A stretch of 64,000 bases of DNA from Azolla pinnata (Eukaryota; Streptophyta; Polypodiopsida; Salviniales; Salviniaceae): assembly GCA_037176905.1 (NCBI GenBank), contig JBBBWG010029087.1, positions 10,068-74,067 on the forward strand. The letters are read 5' to 3'. Positions 21,301-33,666 of the stretch are shown one piece after another. The notes under the pieces are model-generated. The model was not told where the DNA came from. It saw nothing but the letters and a program-made list of their open reading frames with translations, and searched no databases. How positions within the stretch are numbered: position 1 is the stretch's first letter; the number at the start of each line of letters is the position of its first letter. A program made the translations under genes and the position numbers.

Positions 21301-23719
21301 ATAGCTTGAGACAGTCCAGGAGTTTGCACATGTATGATTCAACCCTACTAACAAATTCATTATTTTCCAAGAAAGGGCAGTCCCCCAAACAAGTGCAAAT
21401 GTTGCAACTAAGAGAAAATATCTCCTGTGAGACCTGCAAGTAGAAGAAATAGTTTTCAAATATCTTAATAGAGAAAATAAAATGCCAAGAACGTTAAAGG
21501 CTCTACAGAAATGTCATACAGACACATTCTACAAATGGACTTGAGTAGTTGTGCATTCAAGTTACCGTAGTTGACATTACTAGTCAAGATTTCACCTGCC
21601 ATTATGGGTGTTGGCAGGAATAAAACTACAAGCTTCTGGTACTCTCTAATTTGATATAACTCAATCTATTGATGACTCCTCAAATGGCAATGAACTTTTT
21701 TTTATTTGCCAATAAAAAATTTAGGAACAATTTTTTTGTTTTTTAACTTTACAATACAATCTTACAAACATATCCATCTGATATCTTCCAAAATTATAGG
21801 TGATTTTTGAAAAAATGCGTACGTATTAACTAATTACCAGAAGCAAATGTAAAAAAGGGTGAGCTCTCAACATGACGAGACCTTAAAACAACTGTATAAC
21901 CAAGAGATACCTACAATCAAATTTTCCTTTCAATTTCTAAACTCCTTTGTAAAATGTGGGATTATTCAACTTCACATGCAATTTTCTATTCCCATAATTT
22001 ACTTATTCTTTTACAACGACCCATGGCTGAAGAATAGTCTCAAAAAGAGGCTGTAACCATATGTACATGCAATGCCTCGACTGACACCCAATTCCAATGC
22101 TTTCGCCCACCTTTTCAGACTCCGGGAGTCTTAGTTCAAACCTTGTTTCATCAGCTTTCGTAAACCATTCCAACATCTGGAAACAGGACATGAAATTTCA
22201 CATACACTAGCAGAAATATGAATACCTTTGATCCAAAATTCAGACATTCGCATTGTAAATCATTTTTTCCTTTGCATTAGTTTTTTTACAAACAAGATAC
22301 CTTCAACGCAGTACTAATAATCAAGGAGGAGGCTTCAATATTTTCTTGTGGATAGGATAATTGTCTTTGCAAAGCTTTGCAGATAGAAAGCAATCCATCA
22401 CTCTTCAGTGATTTCAGCTTCTCGTATTTCAACCAATCATTCTGAAACGTGATATTAAGGAAAATATCTGCTGATTCTGCTGGTGCATTCTGCTCAGAAA
22501 AGCACAGAAATTATATAAATTTCATTATTTTCATCAAAGCAATAATTTATTTGCAAAGGCTGCAATTTTTCACTTCAAAGGCCAAATAACATCATGATAA
22601 TTTGTTTAATAAGTTTGCAGAGAAACTTCACTTCAAAGGCCTAATTGTATTACTGGGGAGCGAGAGAAAATAGAATTTACTTGCATTTACCAGAGGCCAT
22701 GACTGAAAAATGAGATGAAATTTATTATATTTGGTTATATTAATAATCAAATCTGATGCAATTGGAAAAATTCAACTAGCAAATGAATGAAAGAAGGCAG
22801 CTTTTCTTGAATATCAAGTGAATACGTTAATGTGCTTGTGAGGGGAAGATAACCCTATTTACACACTGATCTCGTAAGTGTAGGGTTAGTAAGCTTCGCA
22901 AGTCATTTCCTTTAAACATGTGACTAAAGAATGTATGAAACAAAGTGTCAATCTTGTGGACATATTCACAATCCACGGTGACATGTGAACTTGTCAATTG
23001 TGCTAAGAACTGCATATGCCTGCTCCAGTAAACTTGCCAGCCACGTAATCAACATGTTCACCGTGGAAAAATGGAGCAGGTAAACTATGAAGTAACAAAT
23101 GTCTACTGTGAAGAAAGATAGCTTAACATGGTGAAGATCCTCAAATATTTTCGCATGAACGTGAATAATATCTATATTCTCCATTTTCTACACATAGGTT
23201 AGATTTAATTTCAATAATAAAAGCTCCTTAAAAGCCTTAACAATTTGTGAGGAAGAGTGAAAAAAAAAACATATTTTTCCACTTTGAGCGCGTGCGTGGA
23301 TATGTGTTCAAGGTCAGTTTTATCTTCTTTACCATCAAAAGGATACATCCAATATACCTAATATCTGCAGTGATTCCGAGTAGCTAGTTGGCAGATATTC
23401 TGCGAGCCAATGCAGAGAACGGAAGGCATCCTCCTCGTCCTCCACCGCCTGAGAAGGGAAAGAAGCGGAATCACTTCTCCAAGATATGGTGGATGAAGAA
23501 GAAGACGATGATCATGATCATGATGGTGATGATGATGATCCGGCATTTAGATCTTATAAACCGGAGATGAATCGACAATGCATGCAAAGCTGTGCAGGTT
23601 AGGTAGGCGTATACAGACAGACAGGCGAGCAGAGAGAGAGAGAGAGAGAGAGAGGTGCTTACTGCTTCTTCGCGATCTCGGAGCTTCTGCAGAAAGGAAG
23701 CCAAGGCCTCGCTCGCCAT
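18330..23719 (-). CDS. FLIP: FLIP / FIRRM (C1orf112) family protein, FIGL1 partner
   Basis: Exons in transcript order: 23719-23663, 23448-23358, about 23105-22863, 22489-22301, 22176-22111, 21433-21284, 20905-19329, 19242-18330; about 1,095 codons. Start MASEALASFLQKLRDREEA is encoded at 23719. The protein is almost wholly helical with no catalytic motif. The C-terminal part (KERHWAVAHLALASFGYF, SWNELWRFVPPDAAL, FLEKEVTV, MKMLQGGLSLLKEKLSGW) resembles what I remember of plant FLIP, the partner of FIGETIN-LIKE 1, which limits RAD51/DMC1 filaments and crossovers; the assignment rests on memory of the family. All exons join in phase except exon 3: its good acceptor (CTTTCTTCACAG) sets a frame that closes near 22966, while the frame needed to join exon 4 is open from about 23020 to 22863. 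A one-base difference in the sequence, or an unseen intron, is needed. A (TTC)n run lies just upstream of the start in the sense strand. Confidence 0.65.
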
Positions 23720-24029
23720 TTTTCCTTCGTCGCGGACGATGGAGGATGAAGAAGAAGAAGAGGAAGAAGAAGAAGAAGAACGAAGAAGAAGGAAGAAATT
23801 TCGAGCGCGGGAGAGATTTGCAAAACAAAACACACACAAAAAAATTTTGGTAAATAAAATGATTTTTTATTCATAAAAGAGATAAAGAAGAAAGGGTTTT
23901 TTTTTTAAGGGGTTTTTGTGAGGAAATTTACCAAAACAAAAGAAATCCTAGAAAAATTATTAATTACATTTTAACGCCTGTTAAAACTAAAACATTACAA
24001 ATTATTATTGACAAGCGCCTGTTATAACT

Positions 24030-24770
24030 AAACATTACGATGGTAGTATATTTAATGAAGAATTACGATGGTAGTATATTTAATGAAGAATTACGCTGGT
24101 AGTATATTTAATGAAGAGCATTTCCCGGTATATCAGGGGGACGAACGTCTCCAAAGAAAGGCCGAATGCCGAGAAATTGAGTGCGAAACTGAAGGCTTCC
24201 TAACTTCGATTGACGTAGAGAAAAGAATCCGATCGAGAAATTTCAGAAGATAATTGATTTGCAAAGAATTTCAAACAACCTACCAGAAGCCGTCACTGAT
24301 CCGAAAGGGAGCATGAAGTCTCATAATATATTTAATGAAGAACATTTCCTGGAATCAGGGGGACGAATGTCTCTAAAAAAGGGCCGAATTCCGAGAAATT
24401 GAGTGCCAAATCGAAGGCTTCCTACACTTAGATTTGCGTACGGAAGAATCTGATCAAGAAATTCGGAATGTAATTAATTTGTAAAGAATTAATTGCAAAA
24501 CAACATATCGGAAGCCTTTACTGATCAAAAAAAGATCATGAAGTCCCATAATATATTTATTGAACAACACTTCCCCGCATTAGGGGGACAAAAGCCTCTA
24601 AAAAGGGTCGAACGCCAAGAAATTGGATGGGAAACTGAAGACTTCCTACACTTAGTTCTTACTTAAAGAAATATAAAAATGAAAGAATTAGGTAGGACAA
24701 AATATTGTATAAGATTGCAGCTTGAACATACCCCTGAAGGTATATTAGTACACTAGTTGACATATATCAA
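24030..24770. repeat. tandem repeats: 26-bp unit x3, then about 224-bp unit x3
   Basis: At about 24038-24115 a unit containing GGTAGTATATTTAATGAAGA repeats three times at about 26-bp spacing. The TATTTAATGAAG landmark then recurs at 24105, 24329 and (as TATTTATTGAAC) 24554, each followed by diverged copies of the same 200 or so bases (GGGGGACGAA, CCGAGAAATTGAGTGC, GAAGGCTTCCTA, GAAGCC). The array is AT-rich and lies directly before the Ty1/copia remnant, so it may be part of that element or a separate satellite. Confidence 0.75.
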
Positions 24771-24784
24771 AAAAAATATTAGAG

Positions 24785-25866
24785 ATGTTTATTATGAAAG
24801 ATTTATATCCAACAATAACTCCCATGGTAGTAAGATCTCTTGTTGTAAAGAATGGTCCATTTAGACCACGGGAAGATAATAAAAAAATATTGGGACCTGA
24901 ATGTCCATATTTAAGCGCCATAACAGCATTAAGTACCTTGCGAATAGTACTAGACCTGATATTACTTTTATTGTTAATCTCTTAGAAATATTCAACCCAG
25001 CTCCTACTACTAGACATTGGATTGACGTTAAACAAATTTATCGTTGTTTATATGGTAGACAGAAACTTGGTTTATTTATTAAAAAAAATCAAGACCTAAC
25101 CATAGTGAGATATCTAGATGTTAGATATCTATGCATACGTTTCATAGTGATGGTACAACTATCACGTGGAAATCGGCAAAGCAGACGATAGTGGCGACAT
25201 CAACCAACCACTTCGAGATTATAACAATATTTGAAGCAACTAAATAATATATATGGTTAAGAAGAGTGATACATCATGTAAAGAATACATGTGGGTTGAA
25301 TATCACTCATACACCAACTATCATTTACGAAGATAATTCCGTTTGTGTTGCACAAATACCAACGAGGTATGTAAAAACAAGTCTCACAAAACATATATCA
25401 CCTAAATTCTTCTATATTGATGAATTGCAAAAGAAAGAAGAAATTATGATAATTCTCGCTGAGACTAGTGAAAATGTTGCAGATTTATTTACTCAGTTTT
25501 TGCCAACTAATATTTTTTAAAAGCTCGTGTAAGGTATTGGCATGAGAAGGATGAGAGATGTGTACAAATCATGGAAACAACACTACCTTGACATTGTCCC
25601 ATTGATACTAATCTTGAAACTCAGTATATTATTCCTTATTCCCGAAGAATGACAGAGTTATCTTGTAGATTAGCTTGTGGTTGTACTTTTTTTTTCCTTG
25701 ATGAGTTTTCCTTGAAGTTTCTCACATTTAGGCTTTAATAAGATAACGATTCAATATAAGTACCATGTACTATGTACTCTTTTTCCTATCGTTTTTTTTT
25801 CCACAGAGTTTTTAGAAAGAGATTTAATGAGACATATGTATAATGCAATATTCGCCCAAGGGGGAG
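24785..25866 (+). mobile_element. Ty1/copia LTR retrotransposon remnant, 3' end of pol (RNase H region)
   Basis: Short plus-strand peptides match the end of copia pol: YLANSTRPDITFIVNLL, TRHWIDVKQIYRCLYG, a TPTIIYEDNSVCVAQ block and TKHISPKFFYIDELQ followed by NVADLFTQFLP, all in family order. A purine tract (AAGGGGGAG) at 25858-25866 fits the element's polypurine tract. Only the last part of the pol gene is present; it is broken, with several breaks, and looks old. Confidence 0.8.
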
Positions 25867-26365
25867 TATTACGAAACAAAGTGGGTCACAACCTACACCC
25901 TATTCTTCCATTCCACACCCTCAATTTCTGCCCTGGAACTCTACCCCTTATTTCTGGGGCATGGGCTCTCAAGCTATATCAAGAACGCAAAGCTCTCATT
26001 CCCTCATATTTCTGGAGTAGGGGCTTGAGGTGGGCTTGTACCAAAATAACTCTTGTCAATTAGTATATACATATACACTGGCAGTGTTATGCGAAGTGTT
26101 AGAAAGTGAGAGTGTGTGCGTGAGAGATCATCAACAACAGTATTATTACAATCGTTCTATCTTTCTCCGTCTGTCTCGATCCGTGCGTAGCTCAGGAATT
26201 CCACTGTTCTGCGATACAGACCGATTACGAACGACACGTTTTACAACAAGTTAGCCAGATCTGAGAGTAAAATACCGATACGTTTTACAACCAGTTAGCC
26301 AGATCTGGGAGTAAAATACCGATACGTTTTACAACAAGTTAGCCAGATCTGAGAGTAAAATAGTG
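25867..26365 (+). mobile_element. candidate 3' LTR of the copia remnant with a 44-bp triplication at its end
   Basis: The sequence directly after the polypurine tract is about 370 bp long, ends near 26240 and is followed by three 44-bp units starting at 26237, 26281 and 26325 (CGTTTTACAACAAGTTAGCC, then AGATCTGAGAGTAAAATA). Position after the purine tract is what suggests an LTR; no matching 5' LTR is in the window. It ends about 210 bp before the start of the RAD7-like gene. Confidence 0.5.
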
Positions 26366-26576
26366 ATGTGTTTTTTCAAACTCTTCATTTTTTGCCTTCT
26401 TCTTCTTCTTCAACTCTTCAATTTTCCTTCTTCTTCTTCAACTCCTCAAATTTCCTTCTTCTTCTTCTAACTCTTCATTCTCCCTTCTTCTTCTTCTTCT
26501 TCTTCTTCTTCTTCTTCTTTCTGTTATTTTCTGCTTCTGCTGCTTCTCCTCCTCCTTCTGCTGCTTGCAAGCTACC

Positions 26577-27213
26577 ATGCCCATCCTTCGTTCTGCATCC
26601 CCCAACCGCAGCAACAGCAGAAGCAACACCAGCATGATGCAGGAACGGAAGGAGGAGGAGGAGGAGGAGGAGGAGGAGGAGCTCCATGGCGGGCCTCAAT
26701 CTCATCTGCCTTCACCTTCACCATCCGCTTCCCCCCCTCCCCAGCGGCGTAGAAGCCTCCGCTTGAGCGAAAAGGTCTTCCCCAGAGATCCAAACCTGTC
26801 CCGGGCTCCGGCCCCTACCAGAGGAAGAGGATCACGCAAGCCGTCCCAGCTCTCCCCTGCTCCCGTTGCCCCTGTTACAAACGTCGATCGAGGAGAGCCT
26901 TATCTCGGCGACATCAGAGATTCCGATAGTGATTCGAATCGCTCCCCCCGGCCGCGCTCCAACAGTCGACTGCATCGTCCAGGTCGAGGCCGTGGTAAAA
27001 GCCGCACCGGATTTTCATGCGGCAATTCATCCATTGATGCTCCAGGTGAGTTTGATTCATTTCGTAGAAAAACAATAATCATAGTGTATTTGTACAGACA
27101 GTTAGTGTTCACAACGTGATTTGGTAGAGACAATTTATGATGACGATGGTGGTGTTGGTGGTGTTTGTAGAGGCATTTTGTGTTCATGATGTGCTTGTTA
27201 GAGACAGTTGATG

Positions 27214-27245
<32 letters not shown>

Positions 27246-30224
27246 GCTCATGGTTTTTGTAGAGACAGTTAATGCTAATGGTGATGATGTCTATAGAGAC
27301 ATTTAGCATTCGTGTTGTGCTTGTTAGATGATGATAATGTGGTGTGTGTAGCGACAATGAACGATTTTGATGCATTTCATAGAGACACTTATTGATGATT
27401 GTGGTCGCGTTTGTAGAGACAATTTATGTCTATGTTCTGTTGCTGTAGAAAGACAGTTAACGACGATCTTGGTGGTTGTGTTTGTAGCGGCAGTTAATGA
27501 TCTTGTGTTTTTATTGAGGCAGTTGTTGATCTTGTGTTTTTGCAGCTACAGTTTGTGATATTACGTCCACAACACCGATTAAAGGGCTTGATTCAACTTC
27601 AGAAGAAATCACAGCGTCCAATAAATGGCCAAGGTTTTGCGATACTAGCGATGTAGGTGCATCAAAGCTGTGTGGAGATGATGAAAAGCTGGATAAGAGC
27701 TATTCGCATCAAGAAGCTCTGGTAGGCACTTCAGGAATGTCTGAAGATGTTGGTCAGCTGGAGACAGGGATTTCTCATAGAGTGGATTTAGTTGAATTAG
27801 ACTTGTTTAAAGATGATAAGAAGCTCGGTGTGCTAAACACTTCAGAGATGTGTAAACACAATGAGAAGCGCTCTGATCATTGTTGTGAAGTTGAAATCTA
27901 CGAAGACGATAAGCTAGGAGGTAATGGGTTTCTTCACAAGAGCATTGCTGCAGGGACATCCGAAACGTACCAAGATGATGAGAAGGTAGCCATATTGATC
28001 GATTTAAGAGGAGAAGCTTCTGAACAGAAGGATGAAACGATAGGGGCATCCAACACGCCTGACAAGAAAGCAATTGATGGAGAGAAGCTAGGCATTGATG
28101 TTGAAGCTGAGGAAGCTCAACTTGGTATCGTTGCTGAAGGCATGGAAAATGGGGGCAGATCACATCAGGAAGAGGCGGGTGTGGCAGGTCCATCGGTAGT
28201 TGTTGCTGGGGAGGGTGATCACGAGAGAGTGTTTCTCCGAGCAAATCGCCGTGGTCGGAGGAACAGAGCTGAAGTTTCAAGAGCCAGGTTCTTACAAATA
28301 GCTAGAGAGAGAGCTTTCCACTTTGCCCATTTTGATGCAAACGGTGATGAAGCAGTCGCAGGGAATGGTGGCAGAAGAAGCCGACGCCATCCACCACCAT
28401 TGCATCATCATCATCATCATCATCATCATCAACAACAACAACAACAACAACCTGGGCCCCAGGTGGCACAAGCTGATTGGCCAGGGCCTTTTTCCACCGC
28501 AAGACAATTGGTTGAGAATCGAGCTTTGGCCGCTGCTGCCCGCCAGAATGCCGTCAAGCAGGAAGCCAAGTCCTTGTTGGTCGAATGGCACCCGAGAGAC
28601 TCAGCGGATGCGTCTTTCCAACGAACGAAACCTCGCCCTTCTCTACAAGATCTCTGTCTCCAGGTCTTATCTAGCAATGCGGAGCACGTAGCTTCTCTGG
28701 AAGGAGTGCCGGAGTTTATCCGCACGCTCATCAGCGTCAGATTCTGCGAGCACCGGAAAATGGATGCGAAAACCCTTTCACTTTTCTTTCAGGGCGCGCC
28801 GACTGAAATCAGAGCACCAGATTGCACTCAAGTGCCAGAGGCAGAGATGACAGAGATGATGGGACAACTATCTGCAGAGAAACTGGAGGTAAGCTATAAG
28901 AGTTACAAAGTTAGTAAGACCTAGTACCTGATAAACTAGAGTATAAAAAAAAAGATGCAATTTTTATGATTTCTTTTTATGTGGTTTAAGGGTTTTCAAT
29001 CCTCCAAATATGCTCTCCAAATATCCTCCAAATGATTGGCTCTATGAAGTTTGAGGCTCTCAGCTATGTATCATGATTTTCTGAACCAGGAATTGCATCT
29101 CGGATTCTGTGGACGAGCATTATCAGAGAAGTGTTTGCTAACAACAATCTGCAAGTCATCTGACACTTACCCATTGAAGTCGATCTCCCTTCGTGGGGCA
29201 TATAGGCTTACAGACAAGGGTCTCGAATCGCTGCTGCAGTGCTCACCTCAACTTTTGCATCTCGATCTTAGTTCTTGCTCCTTCTTGACTAACACGGCCT
29301 TGAAAGCCATTGTCAGATGCACTTGTGGTACCTTAGAGTCTCTGGTGCTGGATGGATGTACTAATCTCAACGCTGAATCGATAGTACATGACCTGGTGAA
29401 GCTACAGAAACTGGAGAAACTTTCTTTGTCGTCAGTAAGTGGTGTTACCGATGAAGTTGTGAGTGAGTTGTGCGTGCAAATGGGTGGCCAGCTGAGAGAT
29501 CTCTGTCTCGCCCACTGCATGTAAGGAAGGATCACGCATTCTCACACGTTGGTCTACTAGAGAACCTTTCGTCATTTGGTCTGAAGTTTCGATTTGCTGA
29601 TATTATCTTTTGCAGCTCTTTGACAGATGCGGCGATCGCTGGGATTGGCGCCTGCTGCCCTTCCCTTCGACAGGTGAATCTATCACACCTTTCTCTTCTG
29701 ACGGATATAGCCATTGCCCATATTACCGATGGCCTTAGAGCACTTCAAGCTCTTGATTTAAGGAGATGCAACTTCAGGTGTGACCTTATGTTAATCTGTG
29801 GTTTGGTAGTGGAGCAAATAGAATGCTAATTTAATTACTGCCTGTCTACCAACGTAATCAGCGATGAAGGAGTTGCAGCATTTGTTACTGCTTCAGGAGG
29901 ATCACTTGTGAACTTATCACTAAACTCAGTGCATCAGGTATGTACAGATAATACACACATACATTTGTATGTACATTATATTAGCCTTTAGGGGTGTGTT
30001 GTGTGACCTTGCTTTTCCTTTTCTTCAGGCTGGAGAGCATACCGTGCTAGCACTTGCGAGGCACAGCAATGGAAGTCTTCAGCAATTGGACATGTCGTTC
30101 TGTAGATCTGTAACCGATGAGTGCCTTGGATTTCTTGCGGACTGCTGCCCACAACTAACGGTGCTGAAGCTCTTCGGGTGCACACAGGTACCCACAATGA
30201 GAAGGAATAGAAGAAATCTCATGT

Positions 30225-30276
<52 letters not shown>

Positions 30277-30379
30277 ACTTTTTTGTTGATTTCTCATGAG
30301 TTTGGCCTGTGTTTTTCAGATAACCGAAAAGTTTTTGAAGGGCCACAGAAATCACAATTTGACTGTTGTTGGCGTGTAG
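26577..30379 (+). CDS. RAD7: RAD7-like leucine-rich repeat protein
   Basis: Seven exons: 26577-27045, 27546-28888, 29090-29520, 29616-29777, 29862-29937, 30029-30187, 30320-30379; phases agree, giving 899 residues. Yeast Rad7 works with Rad16 in global-genome nucleotide excision repair and in a ubiquitin ligase; the plant protein is known by homology. The first third is disordered: an acidic run (E10) near residue 25, Pro/Ser/Arg-rich sequence, then an acidic region. A His9-Gln7 run precedes the family block DWPGPFSTARQLVENRAL and the PSLQDLCLQVL / LEGVPEFIRTLI / HRKMDAKTLSLFF region. Exons 3-7 carry about eight cysteine-containing LRRs (LKSISLRGAYRLTDKGL, LLHLDLSSCSFLT, VNLSHLSLLTDIAI, LQQLDMSFCRSVTDE, LTVLKLFGCTQ). 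It ends ITEKFLKGHRNHNLTVVGV, the usual plant end. A CT/TTC-rich stretch (26390-26520) lies in the leader. Confidence 0.9.
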
Positions 30380-32801
30380 CTCCGGCAGATATAAAAATAG
30401 CGGAAATCCACGAGAATATATTGCGCTATGTATCAGTAGGTGGTACTAGTGGACTGATTTCCTGGTTGGAAATCTTTGTCATTCTAGACAATTAACATCT
30501 GGATCCTGTGAAATGCTCTGCTTGCTACCCATGAATCAGGCGCTGGTGCAGTTTTTGAGTCGTGTTTATGTTGTCTGGGAAGCCGATGAGCTTGGTCTTT
30601 TGGAAGTTTGTACATGTTCATCAGATCTTGGCATTGGATCAGCAGCAGCAGCAGCAGCTCCATCATCAATAGATAGAAAATGGATCGAATCGCGTCTACT
30701 TTTCACGGCTTCAACAAGCATATGCCGGTGGCTTGTAAGTGAAGTCATCATGTTCATGATCTCAATACAAGAACCATCTTTAGTGTCAATGGCTTCCATG
30801 CAGTGTAACAAATGAATGTACAAACATCTTGTTAAGTCGGTGTTCATAATCCGAAATACAGAATTATCTCGGGTCGCATGACGTGCCGTATGGTTCCAAT
30901 GCTTTTTTGTGCTTCCATGTTGTCTCATCAGTGCAAGTGCGCCGAATGGATGGCGGCAGGATAGACTTTGGATGCTTGGAAATTCATGGGATGAATGAAT
31001 TCTTGAGCCCTTGAATCAATAAAAAAATGAGCTCAGGTGGAGGGTTTAGGATCATGCAAAAGCTGTTGAAAACCAACTAATTGTACTCTGTTTTTGGCTC
31101 TCTAACTAACTGCAGTGTTGTTGGATCTCTATTTTCAGTTGAGAACTAAAGTAAACGGCACTTCGGAAATGCGGGAAGAGCTTCTCGGCAGTGCTTTGCT
31201 TCGATTTTGATTTCGGCCCATTTGGATGTTGGTGTCAAAGACTTTTGAGGTTAACACACAATCTCAAACGTCTGTTATACCGTCGCAATCTTGTTACAAA
31301 TGATTGGATGTATCGAAAGCCGCAAATTGTACGTGTATGCCCCATGGGCCCATGTCAGACCGTTCGAAAGGACGTTTATTGAATCGATTTCTGAACCAAA
31401 GAAACGAGAGGAGCATACTACACGCCCACAGACCTTTTGTCGAAGGGCCCGATGAACCTTCCTAGCAAAGCATCATATATAACCAAGACCTGAAGAGCTT
31501 GGCATTTCCAAAGAATTCATCGCCATCTGGCATGTTAAGATATTCTTTTGCCATTAAAACCCAAGATCGAGCCCAGCTGATAAAGCTGTAGCAGACGACG
31601 TTTTTCTTCTGTTGCAGAATGATAGGATTCGAGGGGGGGGAATCGTGACTTCAATAATGGCAAGCAGAACTTCGATCGGACCCCACCTCCCAACTCAAAT
31701 CGGCAGAGCCCTGGAACGTACACGCATGCATGAAGAACATACATATGCCACATCCCGAGCAGCGAGGACTTTTTACCGTTCAGAAAGAGGGATGTTGCAG
31801 CAAGACCTGTTAGCAGGATCTGTTCCTCTCGAGACGGATGGGCATCTGCCGTGCTTTTTCACGTGCTGTCTGTAACCTCCGGCCCCAGTCGCGTCCCTCT
31901 CGAGACAGACAGGGAGCGGGTTCTGCCGTGCTAATCTGCTTAAAATCGAGGAGTTCGAGGCATACGCAACTTTGGCGCGGCATAAAAACACGTCTGCATT
32001 ACGAGTCCAGAGCTTTTGGGATTAGCGCTCCTTGTATAGTAATTACAAGGGTTGAAAAAGAGGGGCCACGATTCGATTCTTGGATCCCGTCTTTTTCATG
32101 GAGAAAACAAGAGGCCAGAGAGCTTAGAAGCATCGGCTTTGATTGTTTCCCGATCGTTCGTCCAAAGCTACTGACAGAGAGCATCGTGTCCTATGATCAT
32201 CAGATCCCAACTTCTCTGCGATGGAACTCTTTGTCGGTGCTTGCAGCAGAAGGAGAATGGGCAGAAATCCGGATGTGTCATTGATTGATCCGATCGCCGA
32301 TCTGCGATCAAAAGCTGAGACGGGTGCCATGTAGCATGAATCGGCAGCCCTTTTGTTCTCTTTTTTACCATCTTTGGAGGAGCATTGAGACAAGAATCCG
32401 CAATTTACTGTGCTGATTTGGAGGAGGAAGGAGCATTGAACAAGAACATTGATATGATGATGACCATGCGTTGTGTGTCGATGATCCTCAAACTCTCATG
32501 AGCTATGTCAAACAGGAAGCAAATGTTTTCATTTCACGAGAACAGAACGAAGGGGGGCCAAGGATGATCACGGATTTTTTTCTTTTCCGCTAGTCCGAAA
32601 ATGATCCTTTTCCCCCTGAAATTGTTTCCTCTCGCGAGCCCGGAAGTGTCTTCGACAGGATTTCCGGCCGATTTTCGTGTCTTGCCTGCTTTGATTTTCC
32701 TCAACAGAAAGAGGAAAGAGATCAGTGCACATTCCATGCCCTTTTTCTTGAGTAAAAATTCCACTTGGTTTCAAGCTTTTCTTCCCATCTCCATCACCAT
32801 C

Positions 32802-32838
<37 letters not shown>

Positions 32839-32913
32839 TTCTTCTTCTTTGCTGTCCCATATATACTTTGTGATCATAAGACAAAAAACTGTGCAGGGTT
32901 TTACAAGAAAAGA
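30380..32913. other. 3' region and intergenic stretch
   Basis: An AATAAA at 31018-31023, about 640 bp after the RAD7-like stop, may be a polyadenylation signal. A short imperfect direct repeat (CCTCTCGAGAC ... CTGCCGTGC) is seen at 31825-31925. The last 350 bases hold an (ATC)n run at 32800-32840 and should be the 3' leader of the next minus-strand gene. No further gene recognised. Confidence 0.5.
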
Positions 32914-33634
32914 TCAGCTGACTAAAGCTGCGGGGGAGGGGAAGTGTGCGCCGAACCACTCGACCGCGGCTTGTTGGCTCGGATTCACGACTCCACTGAT
33001 GCAGCCGAGCCCACCGCCTTCTTTCTCGCTGTCCATATCTTCTCGTCTGCTCTCGAGCTCGATCGCGGCTTCTTCCATGTCCTCGTCGTTGTCGAGGGTT
33101 CCGCTGCCGCATTCGCTGCGTTCGCACTCGGCCGCCGGAGCCGCGTTGAGATCGAGATCGATCGCGGCGCTCGGTTCGATCCGATGCAAGCTGGGCATGG
33201 CGCTTGTGCTGCTGCATCGACCTGGATCTGGTAGCATCGGGGGTCGATTCACATTGTCGTCGTCGTCGTCATCATCATCATCCTCGAGGGGCATGGAATT
33301 GAGATCGATGTTCAGATCAAAGGGCAGAGACCGAGGATGAGGATGGGTCTGGTTCTGGTTCTGGTGCTGATCCGATCTCATGTTGTTTTTCTTCGTCGTC
33401 TTCATCGTCAAAGGGTGAGAGGAATTCGACAGATCTGACATTGCTGATGGTTCTTTGCCATCAAGCTTGCCATCGTCGTCACCATCACCATCATCATCAC
33501 CATTGCCATCGCCACGATGCTCGTGCGCTGGTATCAGTAGTGGATCCATCATCCCAACAACACCTCGCGATTCAGGAGAGCATGCTCGCCTCCCTTCAGA
33601 GCTTTCATTCTGATGATGATCATGATGATGATCG

Positions 33635-33666
<32 letters not shown>

